Of a stretch of 64,000 bases of DNA, positions 42,405 through 51,503 are shown in pieces. Position numbers and translations under genes: made by a program. A model generated the notes under the pieces. The model made no database searches, was not told the DNA's origin, and was given only the letters and a program-made list of their open reading frames with translations. Within the stretch, counting starts at the first letter, position 1, and each line of letters starts with the position of its first letter. Source of the DNA: CAMLHU01 sp049680185 (GTDB lineage: Bacteria > Gemmatimonadota > Gemmatimonadetes > Gemmatimonadales > GWC2-71-9); the NCBI GenBank assembly GCA_049680185.1, contig JBAUHI010000005.1, positions 1-64,000 of the forward strand. Direction: 5' to 3'.

Positions 42405-44137
42405 ACCTGTCGGGCCGGGTGGTGGCCGGGTCCGTCGCGCTGCTGGCCGGGGCGATGGCGATCGTCGTCGGCTCGACGGGGATCTCCCTCCGCCGGGATC
42501 TGGACGCCTCGCTGGCCAGTTCGCTCGGCGCGGAGGCCCGCATCGTGTCCTCGGCGCTCCCGACCGACTCGACCGAGTGGGGTCGAGCGGTGCGTCGTCT
42601 GGCCGGATCAGGTGGGCACCGGATCACACTCATCGACACGACCGGACGGGTGCGTGCCGACAATGAGGTATCCGATGCCACCCTCCCATTCGTCGAGAAC
42701 CATCGGACCCGCCCCGAGGTGGAGGCGGCGCTCGCCGGGAAGGAAGGTCTCGCCGTCCGGCACAGTGTCACGGTGGCCGAGGACCTGCTGTATGTGGCGG
42801 TGCGTGGAGGCCCTGGCGTCGTCCGCGTCGCGGCGCCCTACGCTCCGGTGCAGGAGACGCTTGACCGCGCCCGCCGCGCCGTGCTCTGGTCGGCGCTCCT
42901 GGCCGTGCTGGTCGGGAGCATCGCGGCGCTGATCGCCACACGATCGATCACCACGCCGCTGCGCCAGATCACCGCGGCGGCCCGCGCGATCGCCAGCGGC
43001 CAGCCACCGATGCTCCCGGTCACCCGCATCCCGGATGTGGCCTCGCTGGTGCTGGCGCTGCGCGAGATGCACGAGCAGCTCACGACACGGTTCGACGCGC
43101 TCCAGCGGGAGCAGGCCCGAATCTCGGCCGTGGTCGAGTCGATGGTCGAAGGCGTGATCGCGGCCGACCCACGGGGGACCGTGGTGCTCGCCAACACCGC
43201 GGCGCGCCGACTCCTTGGCTACCCCGGCGACCGCGCCCTTCCCGGGATCGACGAACTCTTCCGTGCCAAGAGCGCGCGCGAGGTGGTGGCGGATGTCCGT
43301 GCCGGTGGGTCGGTGACCGGCCGCGAACTGGAACTGGAAGGGCGCACCATCCTCGCGAGCGCCCGCCCCCTCCCGCAGGGCGGGGTCGTGCTGGTCCTGC
43401 ACGACCTCACCGAAATGCGACGCCTGCAGGTGATGCGGCGGGACTTCGTGGCGAACGTGTCGCACGAACTCAAGACACCGCTCACCTCGATCTCCGGATA
43501 CGCCGAAACGCTCATCGCCGACCGGCCAGAGCCGGACGTCGCGGAGCAATTCCTGCAGGTCATCCTCAACAACGCCCGCCGCATGCAGCGATTGGTGGAC
43601 GGGCTGCTCGATCTCTCACGGGTCGAGTCCGGGCATTGGCAGCCGATGCCGGAGCGGCTCGACCTCGCGTCGATGGTCCGCGAGGCGTGGGATGGACTCG
43701 GCGACCGGATCGCCGAGTGCGATGGCACCCTGGCGCTCGAACTCGCGCCGGATACGAACAGCATCGTGACCGATGCCGATGCACTGCGGCAGGTGCTCAC
43801 CAACTTCCTCGACAACGCCCTTCGGTATTCACGGACCGGGGCAATGGTCGTGGTCGCCGCTGCCCGTCAGGACGGCGGCACCGTGGTCTCGGTCCAGGAC
43901 CGCGGCCCCGGGATCCCGGTCGAGCATCTCCCGAGGATCTTCGAGCGCTTCTACCGCGCCGACCCGTCGCGATCGCGGGACGAGGGCGGCACCGGACTGG
44001 GGCTCGCGATCGTCAAACATCTGGTGGAGGCTCAGGGGGGACGGGTATGGGCGGAAAGCCAGGTCGGCGTCGGGACGACCGTCAGCGCGTGGCTCCCGGA
44101 CATCCCTCCGAACGGGGATGGGCACCGATCCGGATGA
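42401..44137 (+). CDS. phoR: Phosphate regulon sensor histidine kinase
   Basis: A 578-residue kinase. Two membrane helices enclose a periplasmic sensor region (about 35-160). Next come HAMP (about 170-225), PAS (about 240-340), the HisKA box NVSHELKTPLTS with the phosphorylated His near 354, and the ATPase domain with NALRYS, DRGPGIP and GTGLGLAIV. The E. coli PhoR has no large periplasmic domain; this one does, as in Firmicutes. It would phosphorylate PhoB when PstSCAB-PhoU reports phosphate shortage. GTG start overlapping phoB (GTGA). Confidence 0.92.
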   Translation: MNLSGRVVAGSVALLAGAMAIVVGSTGISLRRDLDASLASSLGAEARIVSSALPTDSTEWGRAVRRLAGSGGHRITLIDTTGRVRADNEVSDATLPFVENHRTRPEVEAALAGKEGLAVRHSVTVAEDLLYVAVRGGPGVVRVAAPYAPVQETLDRARRAVLWSALLAVLVGSIAALIATRSITTPLRQITAAARAIASGQPPMLPVTRIPDVASLVLALREMHEQLTTRFDALQREQARISAVVESMVEGVIAADPRGTVVLANTAARRLLGYPGDRALPGIDELFRAKSAREVVADVRAGGSVTGRELELEGRTILASARPLPQGGVVLVLHDLTEMRRLQVMRRDFVANVSHELKTPLTSISGYAETLIADRPEPDVAEQFLQVILNNARRMQRLVDGLLDLSRVESGHWQPMPERLDLASMVREAWDGLGDRIAECDGTLALELAPDTNSIVTDADALRQVLTNFLDNALRYSRTGAMVVVAAARQDGGTVVSVQDRGPGIPVEHLPRIFERFYRADPSRSRDEGGTGLGLAIVKHLVEAQGGRVWAESQVGVGTTVSAWLPDIPPNGDGHRSG

Positions 44138-44165
44138 CCACCTCCCCAGGCGACTGACGCCTCGA

Positions 44166-44181
44166 TTTACACGATCGTGAC
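44166..44181 (+). promoter_or_regulatory. Pho-box-like direct repeat upstream of the porin
   Basis: TTTAC (44166-44170) and GTGAC (44177-44181) are in direct repeat with an 11-bp period; the segment TTACAC-NN-TCGTGAC is shared with the pstC upstream region. PhoB monomers bind successive 11-bp repeats. A TTTTTA-type run follows at about 44215. Confidence 0.6.
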
Positions 44182-44273
44182 ACATCTGCCCTCGGCGCGT
44201 GACGCGCTTGGGGCTTTTTACTGCGTGATGGACGGGGATCGTCCCCGATCACTCTCACCCAAGGAAGGACCGG

Positions 44274-45311
44274 ATGCGACTCGTAGCTCGTCGGACCCTC
44301 GCGCTGATCACGATGCTTGCTGGCACTGGAGCGGTCCGGGCCGCGGCCCAGGCACCGACCGTCAGCATCAGCGGGGTCGGGTACATGCAGTACGGCTATC
44401 AGTTGAAGGACACGGCGAATCACGCGAATGCGTTCGATGTGACCCGGGCGTACTTGAACGTGATCGGCAAGTTCTCCGACGGCATCAGCACCCGCATCAC
44501 CGGCGACGTCTACCGCGCCGCCACCGACAACTCGATGCTCTATCGACTCAAGTACGCCTACGTGACCTACGCGCCCAACAAGACCGGCCTCAGTTACCGG
44601 TTCGGCCTGACCCAGACGCCGATGCTCGACTGGGAAGAGGGGCTCTACGACTACCGGATGCAGGGCGCGATGCCAATGGAGCGGGGCGGATACATCACGT
44701 CCTCGGACTTCGGACTCGCGGTCGACGGCAACTGGGGCACCGACGCCGCCGTGAACATGCAGGCCGGCATCTACAACGGCGAAGGGTACCATGGCGCGAC
44801 CGGCGACCAGCGCAAGGACGTCGAAGCCCGCGTCTCAATGCGGTTGATGCCGACCGACGAGGGGGGCTCGCGCGGCGGGTTGCGACTCACCGGCTTCGTG
44901 CAGTACGGCACCCCGACCGGCGGCGGCCAGCGCCAGCGTTTCCTCGGGATGGCCTCCTACAAGACCAAGCAGTACCTCGTGGCGGCCGAGTATGCGTCGA
45001 CCACGGACAGCAGCACCACGGGCCCGACGCCGAGCACCAAGGGCAGCGTGCTGAGCGCCTACGGCTACCTCAAGGTCCCGAACTCGAAGTTCGCGCTCCT
45101 CGCCCGGGTGGACGTGGTCGATCCGAACACCGCCACGACCACCGGCGCCGGCGCCAAGCAGACCCGGCTCATCGCCGGCGTGTCGTACCAGGTGTCGCCG
45201 AACCTCCGGACGATGATCGACCTCGACAACAACTCGTGGGCCGGAGGCTCCACCCCGGTCCAGGACCTGACCCGGTCCACGCTGTACTTCCAGACCCAGA
45301 TGACCTTCTGA
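44274..45311 (+). CDS. Outer-membrane porin, probably phosphate-responsive
   Basis: A 345-residue secreted beta-barrel protein. The signal peptide ends near GAVRAAAQA. Repeated amphipathic strands (VTRAYLNVIGKFSDGISTRI, YRLKYAYVTYAPNKTGLSYRF, LIAGVSYQVSPNLRTMIDLD) and a C-terminal aromatic residue (QTQMTF) are barrel hallmarks. It resembles the OprO/OprP group; phosphate specificity is inferred from its place between phoR and pstS behind a Pho-box-like repeat. A good AAGGAAGGA precedes the ATG. Confidence 0.85.
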   Translation: MRLVARRTLALITMLAGTGAVRAAAQAPTVSISGVGYMQYGYQLKDTANHANAFDVTRAYLNVIGKFSDGISTRITGDVYRAATDNSMLYRLKYAYVTYAPNKTGLSYRFGLTQTPMLDWEEGLYDYRMQGAMPMERGGYITSSDFGLAVDGNWGTDAAVNMQAGIYNGEGYHGATGDQRKDVEARVSMRLMPTDEGGSRGGLRLTGFVQYGTPTGGGQRQRFLGMASYKTKQYLVAAEYASTTDSSTTGPTPSTKGSVLSAYGYLKVPNSKFALLARVDVVDPNTATTTGAGAKQTRLIAGVSYQVSPNLRTMIDLDNNSWAGGSTPVQDLTRSTLYFQTQMTF

Positions 45312-45333
45312 CCTGATCGCCAACCGGAGATCC

Positions 45334-46389
45334 ATGCCAATGACGAGCACCTTCATCCGCGCGCGGCTCGCCCTTCTGGGTGCCGCCGCGGTGCTGGGGA
45401 CGGCACCCGCCGCCGCCCAAAGCCTCACCGGCGCCGGGGCGACCTTCCCCGCCCCGATCTACACCAAGTGGTTCGACGCGTACAACAAGCAGACCGGAGT
45501 CCAGATCAACTACCAGGCGATAGGGTCGGGCGGCGGGATCAAGCAATACACCGAGAGCACCGTCGACTTCGGCGCCTCGGACGGCCCGATGACGGATGCG
45601 CAGCTGAGCGCGGTCCAAGGCCAGGTGATCCACATCCCTACCGTGATGGGCGCGGTGGTGCTGACCTGGGACCTCCCGGCACTCGGCACCACCAAGCTCA
45701 AGCTCGACGGGCCCACCATCGCCGGGATCTACCTCGGGACGATCACGCGCTGGAACGATCGCCGCATCGTGGCCCTCAACCCAGGCGTCTCCCTGCCAGC
45801 GCAGGACATCATCGTGGTCCACCGATCGGACGGTTCCGGCACGAGTTACATCTTTACCGACTACCTGAGCAAGGTGTCGTCGGACTGGAAGTCGAAGGTC
45901 GGGTTCGCGACCTCGGTGAACTGGCCCATCGGGCTTGGCGGCAAGGGCAATGATGGCGTCACCCAGCAGGTGAAGCAGACCGAAGGCGCGATCGGCTATG
46001 TGGAGCTGATCTACGCCGTGTCCAACAACTTGCCGTTCGCGGACCTGAAGAATGCCGCAGGCAACTTCGTGACCCCGTCGCTGGCAACGGTGACCAACGC
46101 CGCGGCCAGTGCAAAGTTCCCGAAGAACACCGACTTCCGCGTCTCGATCACGGACGCGCCCGGTGCCCAGGCATACCCGATCTCGTCGTTCACGTGGCTG
46201 CTCATCCGGCCGGACATGAAGGACGCCGTGAAGGCCAGCGCGATCAAGCACTTCCTGGAATGGATGGTCACGCCAGCGGCCGCCAAGATGGCGAACGAGC
46301 TCGAGTACGCCTCGCTCCCTTCGCCGGTGGTGGCACTCATCAAGGCGCGCATCACCACACTCGAGTCTGGCGGAAAGCGGATCAAGTAG
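45334..46389 (+). CDS. pstS: Phosphate ABC transporter, phosphate-binding protein
   Basis: A 351-residue periplasmic protein. A signal peptide (LGAAAVLGTAPAAAQ) is followed by the PstS core: LTGAGATFPAPIYTKW, YQAIGSGGGIKQ, DFGASDGPM, HRSDGSGTSYIFTDYL and GAIGYVELIYA. It captures phosphate for PstCA. GGAG precedes the ATG; a second in-frame ATG two codons later is possible. A hairpin separates it from pstC, so pstS and the porin can be made in excess. Confidence 0.96.
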   Translation: MPMTSTFIRARLALLGAAAVLGTAPAAAQSLTGAGATFPAPIYTKWFDAYNKQTGVQINYQAIGSGGGIKQYTESTVDFGASDGPMTDAQLSAVQGQVIHIPTVMGAVVLTWDLPALGTTKLKLDGPTIAGIYLGTITRWNDRRIVALNPGVSLPAQDIIVVHRSDGSGTSYIFTDYLSKVSSDWKSKVGFATSVNWPIGLGGKGNDGVTQQVKQTEGAIGYVELIYAVSNNLPFADLKNAAGNFVTPSLATVTNAAASAKFPKNTDFRVSITDAPGAQAYPISSFTWLLIRPDMKDAVKASAIKHFLEWMVTPAAAKMANELEYASLPSPVVALIKARITTLESGGKRIK

Positions 46390-46420
46390 CACGATCCACG
46401 GGGGAACAACGCCGACAGGG

Positions 46421-46446
46421 CGGCCGGGGTCCGCGGACCTCGGCCG
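46421..46446 (+). terminator. Hairpin between pstS and pstC
   Basis: A near-perfect dyad, CGGCCGGGGTCC against GGACCTCGGCCG (46421-46446, one mismatch pair), lies 32 bp after pstS. It is followed by TCTT only, so it may attenuate rather than fully stop transcription. Confidence 0.55.
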
Positions 46447-46465
46447 TCTTGCGCCTCCGACCTGT

Positions 46466-46492
46466 GTGACGCGTCCGTTACACTGTCGTGAC
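46466..46492 (+). promoter_or_regulatory. Triple 11-bp-period Pho-box-like repeat upstream of pstC
   Basis: GTGAC (46466-46470), GTTAC (46477-46481) and GTGAC (46488-46492) lie in direct repeat at exactly 11-bp steps, each separated by 6 bp. This is the geometry of tandem PhoB-family subsites. The pstC ATG is 37 bp beyond the last repeat, leaving space for a -10 (GATAGG near 46510). Confidence 0.7.
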
Positions 46493-46528
46493 TGGCACGG
46501 ACCGGCGCATCGATAGGTTCCGCCTCGT

Positions 46529-47491
46529 ATGGTACATCCCGCGGCAACGGCCTCGAGCCTCGAGCAGCGACATTTCGGTGACCGGATCTTCCGCTGGGCG
46601 CTGACGCTCGCCGCCCTGACGATCCCGGTGCTCCTCGGCTTCCTCGTGGCGGAGCTGTGCACTGGAGCGCTGCCGGCCATCCGGCAGTTCGGGGTCGCAT
46701 TCCTCACCCGGAGCATCTGGGACCCGGTCGCCGGCGACTTCGGCGCCTTTCCCCTCATCGTCGGGACTTTGCTGTCGTCCTTCCTGGCGCTGCTCATGGC
46801 CGTCCCGCTGGCGCTCGGCGTGGCGATCTTCCTGACCGAGTTCGCCCCCCATTGGTTGCGCCAGCCCGTGGCCTTCCTGGTCGAATTGCTGGCGGCGGTG
46901 CCGAGCGTCGTCTACGGGCTCTGGGGGATCTTCGTCCTCGTACCGTTCCTCCGGGCAGTGGCGTTCCCGTTCCTCCGCGACTGGCTGGGCTTCCTGCCGT
47001 TCTTCCAGGGCCCCATCTACGGCCCGTCGATGCTCTCGGCCGCGGTGATCCTCGCGATCATGATCCTGCCATTCATCATGGCGGTGGCGCGGGAAGTGCT
47101 CGCGGCGGTCCCGTCGACGCAACGTGAAGCGGCGCTCGCGCTGGGCGCCACCCGCTGGGAGGCCGTCGTCACGGCAGTAGTCCCCTACGCCCGTTCGGGC
47201 ATCATCGGTGCCGCGATCCTCGGCCTTGGCCGTGCGCTCGGCGAAACGATGGCCGTGACCATGCTCATCGGGAACACCCACGATATCTCGATGTCGCTCT
47301 TCGCACCCGGGTACACGATGGCCGCAGTGATCGCCAACGAGTTCTCCGAGGCCGCGACCCCGATGCATTTCGCGGCCCTCACCTATGTGGCGCTGACGCT
47401 CTTTGGGCTGACCGTCCTGGTCAACGCCGGTGCGCGGCTCCTGATCTGGCGGGTGGCCCGCGGGTCGGCGGCTGGGAGCCGGGCCCTGTGA
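46529..47491 (+). CDS. pstC: Phosphate ABC transporter permease
   Basis: A 320-residue inner-membrane permease with six helices. The ATPase-contact loop reads EAALALGATRWEAVVTAVVPYARSG-like (ALALGATRWEAV), followed by GRALGETMAVTMLIGN, the PstC phrase. It forms the channel with PstA. It follows its own Pho-box-like promoter and overlaps pstA (GTGA). Confidence 0.96.
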   Translation: MVHPAATASSLEQRHFGDRIFRWALTLAALTIPVLLGFLVAELCTGALPAIRQFGVAFLTRSIWDPVAGDFGAFPLIVGTLLSSFLALLMAVPLALGVAIFLTEFAPHWLRQPVAFLVELLAAVPSVVYGLWGIFVLVPFLRAVAFPFLRDWLGFLPFFQGPIYGPSMLSAAVILAIMILPFIMAVAREVLAAVPSTQREAALALGATRWEAVVTAVVPYARSGIIGAAILGLGRALGETMAVTMLIGNTHDISMSLFAPGYTMAAVIANEFSEAATPMHFAALTYVALTLFGLTVLVNAGARLLIWRVARGSAAGSRAL

Positions 47492-48333
47492 TCCGCGAAC
47501 GCATCCGCCGCGCCAAGAACCACATCATGATCGGCCTCCTGGCCGTGGCGGTGCTGCTGGCGCTCCTCCCGCTCGCGTTCATCCTGGCCCACCTCGTGGC
47601 CAAGGGGGCGTCGAGCCTGGACTGGAACTTCTTTACCAAGCTCCCTGCCCCGGCGGGAGAATCAGGCGGAGGGGTCTACAACGCCATCGTCGGGACGCTC
47701 ATGATCGTGGGCGGCGCCGCCGTCGTCGGCCTGCCGGTCGGCATCGGCGCGGGGATCTTCTGCACCGAGTTCCCGACCAGCCGCCTGGCGATGATCACCC
47801 GCTTCGTGTCCGACGTGATGAACGGCACCCCGTCGATCGTGGTGGGCGTCTTCGCCTGGACCTGGATCGTGGCCCGCCAGAAGCATTTCTCCGGCTACGC
47901 CGGGAGCGCCGCCTTGGCGCTCATCATGATCCCCATGGTCATGCGCACGACCGAAGAGATGATCAAGTTGGTACCCCACGCCCTGCGCGAGGCGGCGCTG
48001 GGGCTCGGCATCCCGCGGTGGCGCACCGGGCTCACCATCGTGTTGCGGACGGCGCTGCCGGGGATCGTCACCGGCAGCCTCCTCGCCGTGGCCCGGGTGT
48101 CGGGGGAGACGGCGCCGCTCCTCTTCACCGCCCTCGGCAGCCAATACCTCACCTTCGACATCCGCCAGCCGATGGCGGCACTGCCGCTCGTCGTCTTCAC
48201 ATTCGCGACCGGCCCGTACGAGGACTGGCACCGCATGGCGTGGTCGGCGTCGCTGGTGCTGTTGCTCGTCGTCCTGGTCCTAAGCATCAGCGCGCGACTT
48301 GCCACGCGCCGGAGGCCTTCACACCGTGCCTGA
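47488..48333 (+). CDS. pstA: Phosphate ABC transporter permease
   Basis: A 281-residue partner of PstC with six helices. Its ATPase-contact loop is REAALGLGIPRWRTG and the later VARVSGETAPLLFTAL is the PstA hallmark. GTG start overlapping pstC; it overlaps pstB by 8 nt. Confidence 0.96.
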   Translation: MIRERIRRAKNHIMIGLLAVAVLLALLPLAFILAHLVAKGASSLDWNFFTKLPAPAGESGGGVYNAIVGTLMIVGGAAVVGLPVGIGAGIFCTEFPTSRLAMITRFVSDVMNGTPSIVVGVFAWTWIVARQKHFSGYAGSAALALIMIPMVMRTTEEMIKLVPHALREAALGLGIPRWRTGLTIVLRTALPGIVTGSLLAVARVSGETAPLLFTALGSQYLTFDIRQPMAALPLVVFTFATGPYEDWHRMAWSASLVLLLVVLVLSISARLATRRRPSHRA

Positions 48334-49093
48334 TCCGAGGCCCCATATCGCCACCGAGCGCCTCACCGCGCTCTACGGCAAGTTCGCCGCCGTCAAGGAC
48401 GTGACGATCGCATTCAAACCCAACACCGTGAGCGCCCTCATCGGGCCCTCCGGGTGCGGCAAGTCGACCTTTCTTCGCTCGCTCAACCGGATGCACGAGC
48501 TGACGGCGGGAGGGTCGATCACCGGGCAGGTGCTGCTCGATGGTCAGGACGTCTACTCGGCGCGGGTCAACCCCACGGTGCTCCGGCGCCGGGTCGGGAT
48601 GGTCTTCCAGAAGGCCTCGCCCTTCCCGACGATGTCGATCGCGGAGAATGTGGGTGTCGGCCCCAAGCTCACCGGCCTGGTCCACAAGCGCGAGCTCCCC
48701 GAGCTGGTGGAACGCTGCCTCCGGCAGGCTGCCCTTTGGGACGAGGTGAAGGACCGCCTGGACCAGCCGGCCACGGGACTATCCGGCGGCCAGCAGCAAC
48801 GCCTCTGCATTGCCCGGTCCCTGGCCAATCAGCCGGAGGTGCTGCTGCTCGACGAGCCCTGCTCTGCGCTCGATCCGATCTCGACCCAGAGGATCGAGGA
48901 GCTCCTGCTGGAGATCAAGAAGGACTACACCATCATCCTCGTGACGCATAACCTTCAGCAGGCGGCCCGCGCCTCGGATTTCACTGCGTTCTTCGACGTC
49001 GGACGGCTGGTGGAGTTCGGCGAGACCCGACGGCTCTTCACCACACCGGCCGAAGAGCGGACCGAGGCGTACATCACCGGGAGGTTCGGATGA
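48326..49093 (+). CDS. pstB: Phosphate ABC transporter ATPase
   Basis: A 255-residue ABC ATPase: Walker A GPSGCGKST, Q-loop VFQKASPFP, signature LSGGQQQRLC and Walker B VLLLDEPCSALDP. LNRMHEL is typical of PstB. It powers PstCA. The GTG at 48326, inside the end of pstA, gives a normal N-terminus (VPDPRPHIATERLTALYG). It overlaps phoU (ATGA). Confidence 0.96.
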   Translation: MPDPRPHIATERLTALYGKFAAVKDVTIAFKPNTVSALIGPSGCGKSTFLRSLNRMHELTAGGSITGQVLLDGQDVYSARVNPTVLRRRVGMVFQKASPFPTMSIAENVGVGPKLTGLVHKRELPELVERCLRQAALWDEVKDRLDQPATGLSGGQQQRLCIARSLANQPEVLLLDEPCSALDPISTQRIEELLLEIKKDYTIILVTHNLQQAARASDFTAFFDVGRLVEFGETRRLFTTPAEERTEAYITGRFG

Positions 49094-49794
49094 CCCAGGA
49101 CCAGCACCGCCATTTCCACGACGAGCTGAGTCACGTCAAGGTCCGACTGCTCACGATGTCGGGCGAGGCCGAGGCGGCACTCGCACTGGCGGTGGAGGGG
49201 CTGCTCGAGCGCGATGCCGCCAAGGCCCATCGGGTCATTGCCGGCGACCGCGGGATCGACTCGCTCGAGGTCGAGATCGAGGAGAAGTGCATCGAGCTCC
49301 TCGGCCTCCAGCAGCCGATGGCACGCGACCTCAGAATGCTCACCGCCGCGCTCAAGATCGCCAATGACCTCGAGCGCGTGGGCGACCACGCGGTCAACAT
49401 CGCCCAATCCGCTGAGCGGCTCACGCAGTCCCGGCCGATCGCTCCGGAGCCGGAGCTGATCGAGATGGCGCGGCTCGCGCGCGAGATGCTGGCCGATGCG
49501 CTCGAGGCGTTCGTGCGAAGTGACGCCGCCGCCGCCCGCGACGTCTGCCGCCGGGATGACCAGGTCGATAGGCTTCACCGGTCGGTGTTCCGCATCCTCC
49601 TGACCCATATGATGGAAGACGCCCATATGATCGGCGCGGGAATGGAGCTCTTCCTGGTGAGCCGGAACCTGGAACGGGTGGCCGACCTCGCCACCAACAT
49701 CGGGGAGGACGTCGTGTTCCTGGTGGAGGGCAAGTCGATCAAGCACCACGCCGAGGACCGGGGCGAGGCCCCGAAAGCCGCAACGGCCCAATGA
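49090..49794 (+). CDS. phoU: Phosphate signalling protein
   Basis: A 234-residue all-helical protein with two three-helix PhoU repeats. Each has the metal-cluster E/DxxxD pattern (MLTAALKIANDLERVGDHAVNI; ELFLVSRNLERVADLATNIGE). It conveys Pst transporter state to PhoR and limits uptake. Overlaps pstB and ppx on either side, so all five genes of the string are coupled. Confidence 0.95.
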   Translation: MTQDQHRHFHDELSHVKVRLLTMSGEAEAALALAVEGLLERDAAKAHRVIAGDRGIDSLEVEIEEKCIELLGLQQPMARDLRMLTAALKIANDLERVGDHAVNIAQSAERLTQSRPIAPEPELIEMARLAREMLADALEAFVRSDAAAARDVCRRDDQVDRLHRSVFRILLTHMMEDAHMIGAGMELFLVSRNLERVADLATNIGEDVVFLVEGKSIKHHAEDRGEAPKAATAQ

Positions 49795-51353
49795 CCCTCC
49801 CCAGCCCGACCGCGCGCGAACGGCTGGCCGCGATCGACGTCGGGTCGAACTCGATCCGGCTGGTCGTGGCCGAACACGACCCGGTGGCCGGGCTCTCCAT
49901 CATCGACGAGGTGAAGGACCAGCCCCGGCTGGCCCGAGGGCTCGCGGCCACCGGCGTCCTCGACGACCTGGCAATGGCCCGCGCCCTGGAAACACTCGAC
50001 CGGATGCGCGAGGTCTGCGAGCGGCGTGGCGTCAAGCGGATCTCGGCGGTCGCGACCTCGGCGGTCCGCGAGGCCAAGAATGGGGCGCTCTTCCTCGACC
50101 GGGTGCAGAAACGGCTCGGGCTCCCGCTCCGTGTCATCGACGCCGATGAGGAAGCCCGGCTCTCCTTCCGCTCGGTGGCCCGCCACTTTCGCCTCGAACT
50201 GGGCCGCAGTGTCGTGGCCGATATCGGCGGCGGCTCACTGGAGCTGGTGAGTGCCATGAAGGGCGTCATCCAGCGCAAGCTCTCCCTCCCCTGGGGCGCC
50301 GTTCGACTCACGGAACGTTTCGAGCTCGGGGGGCACACCGCACGCAAGCACGTCGATGCGCTCCGGGCCGAGGTGCGGAAGACCCTGCGGAAGACGCTCC
50401 CGTCACGGGAGTGGGACGGCGGGACCGTCATCGGCTCCGGTGGCACCTTCACCAACCTGGCCCGGATGGCGATCGCACGGCGCACCGGTGTCGTACCGGA
50501 GACCGTGCACGGCACCGTCGTCACGGCCAGCGAGGTCGAACAGCTCCTCGAGTGGCTCATCGAGCTCGGCCCGGAGCGACGTCGCCAGGTCGCCGGGCTT
50601 GCCGCGCATCGGGCCGACATCATCGTGGCCGGCCTTGCGGTCACCATCGAGCTGTTGGAACGATTGGGGGCGCGGGAAGTGGCGGTGAGCGCCTACGGAC
50701 TCCGCGAAGGACTCCTGCTCGAGATGGTCGGCGCCGACACACCGGCACCGGCTGCACACGATCCCCTGCAGCTCGCCCGGGAATTCGTCGAGCGTTGCCA
50801 GGGCGATCGTCGCCACGTCGAGCAGGTCCGGCGCCTGGCCCTCCAGCTCTTCGAGCAACTGGGCGAGAAGATCGGATGCGCGCGCGCGGAACGCTCGCTC
50901 CTGGAATACGCCGCCCTCCTCCACGACGTGGGTCAGCTGGTGAGCTATCGCGGCCATCACAAGCACAGCGCCCAGCTCATTCTGAACGCCGACCGCCTCG
51001 GCTTCAACGCCCACGACCGCGTGCTTGTGGCACAGATCAGCCGATACCACCGCAAGGCCGGCCCGTCGAAGAAGCACGAGGCGTTCGCGGCACTCTCCCC
51101 TGACGATCAGGGAGTGGTGCGCCGACTGTCCGCATTGTTGCGCGTGGCCGATGGGCTCGATCGCGGCCACACCAGCGCGGTCGAGACGATCCGTACCCGG
51201 CTGACGAGCGATAGTCTGAGCATCAGCGTGGCGCCCCGACTGGCGCGAGCCGACCTGGGCCTCGAGGTCTGGGCCGCCGGCCGGAAGAGCGACGTGCTGG
51301 CGAAGGTGTTGAAGCGGGAGGTGGTGGTGAAGATGGTGAACGGGAAGCGGTGA
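49791..51353 (+). CDS. ppx: Exopolyphosphatase / ppGpp phosphohydrolase with HD domain
   Basis: A 520-residue Ppx/GppA protein. The ASKHA-fold half (1-310) has AIDVGSNSIRLVV, ATSAVREAKN, ADIGGGSLELV and GSGGTFTN. The C-terminal HD-type half (about 320-500) has ALLHDVGQL and HKHSAQLIL. It removes terminal phosphates from polyphosphate, and maybe pppGpp. Being the last gene of the pst operon it links uptake to polyphosphate turnover. The final residues (KMVNGKR) lie in GGTGAACGG-type sequence at the edge of a repeat locus. Confidence 0.93.
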   Translation: MTLPSPTARERLAAIDVGSNSIRLVVAEHDPVAGLSIIDEVKDQPRLARGLAATGVLDDLAMARALETLDRMREVCERRGVKRISAVATSAVREAKNGALFLDRVQKRLGLPLRVIDADEEARLSFRSVARHFRLELGRSVVADIGGGSLELVSAMKGVIQRKLSLPWGAVRLTERFELGGHTARKHVDALRAEVRKTLRKTLPSREWDGGTVIGSGGTFTNLARMAIARRTGVVPETVHGTVVTASEVEQLLEWLIELGPERRRQVAGLAAHRADIIVAGLAVTIELLERLGAREVAVSAYGLREGLLLEMVGADTPAPAAHDPLQLAREFVERCQGDRRHVEQVRRLALQLFEQLGEKIGCARAERSLLEYAALLHDVGQLVSYRGHHKHSAQLILNADRLGFNAHDRVLVAQISRYHRKAGPSKKHEAFAALSPDDQGVVRRLSALLRVADGLDRGHTSAVETIRTRLTSDSLSISVAPRLARADLGLEVWAAGRKSDVLAKVLKREVVVKMVNGKR

Positions 51354-51356
51354 CAA

Positions 51357-51503
51357 GTAAAGAGTGAAAAGTGAAGAGTGAAAAGGGGAAAAGGGAAGAG
51401 TGAGAAGTTAGAGGTGAGAGGGGGGTGAGGTATGTGGAACGGGGGCCCGAACCGATCGGAGCCCCCTTTTCACTTTTCACTCTTTACTCTTCACTTCTCA
51501 CTC
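51357..51503. repeat. Heptamer repeat locus with inverted arms (AGTGAAA/AGTGAAG type)
   Basis: AGTGAAA, AGTGAAG and degenerate units cover 51357-51419. The complementary TTCACTT/TTCACTC units cover 51471-51503 and contain the TGA of the leftward aldehyde dehydrogenase (51498-51500). It fills the gap between two convergent genes and could fold as a hairpin in RNA. Confidence 0.88.

Noticed and set aside
49739..50647. Bottom-strand frame opposite ppx
   Set aside because: Ser/Arg/Thr-rich antisense shadow of the ppx gene with no family features.
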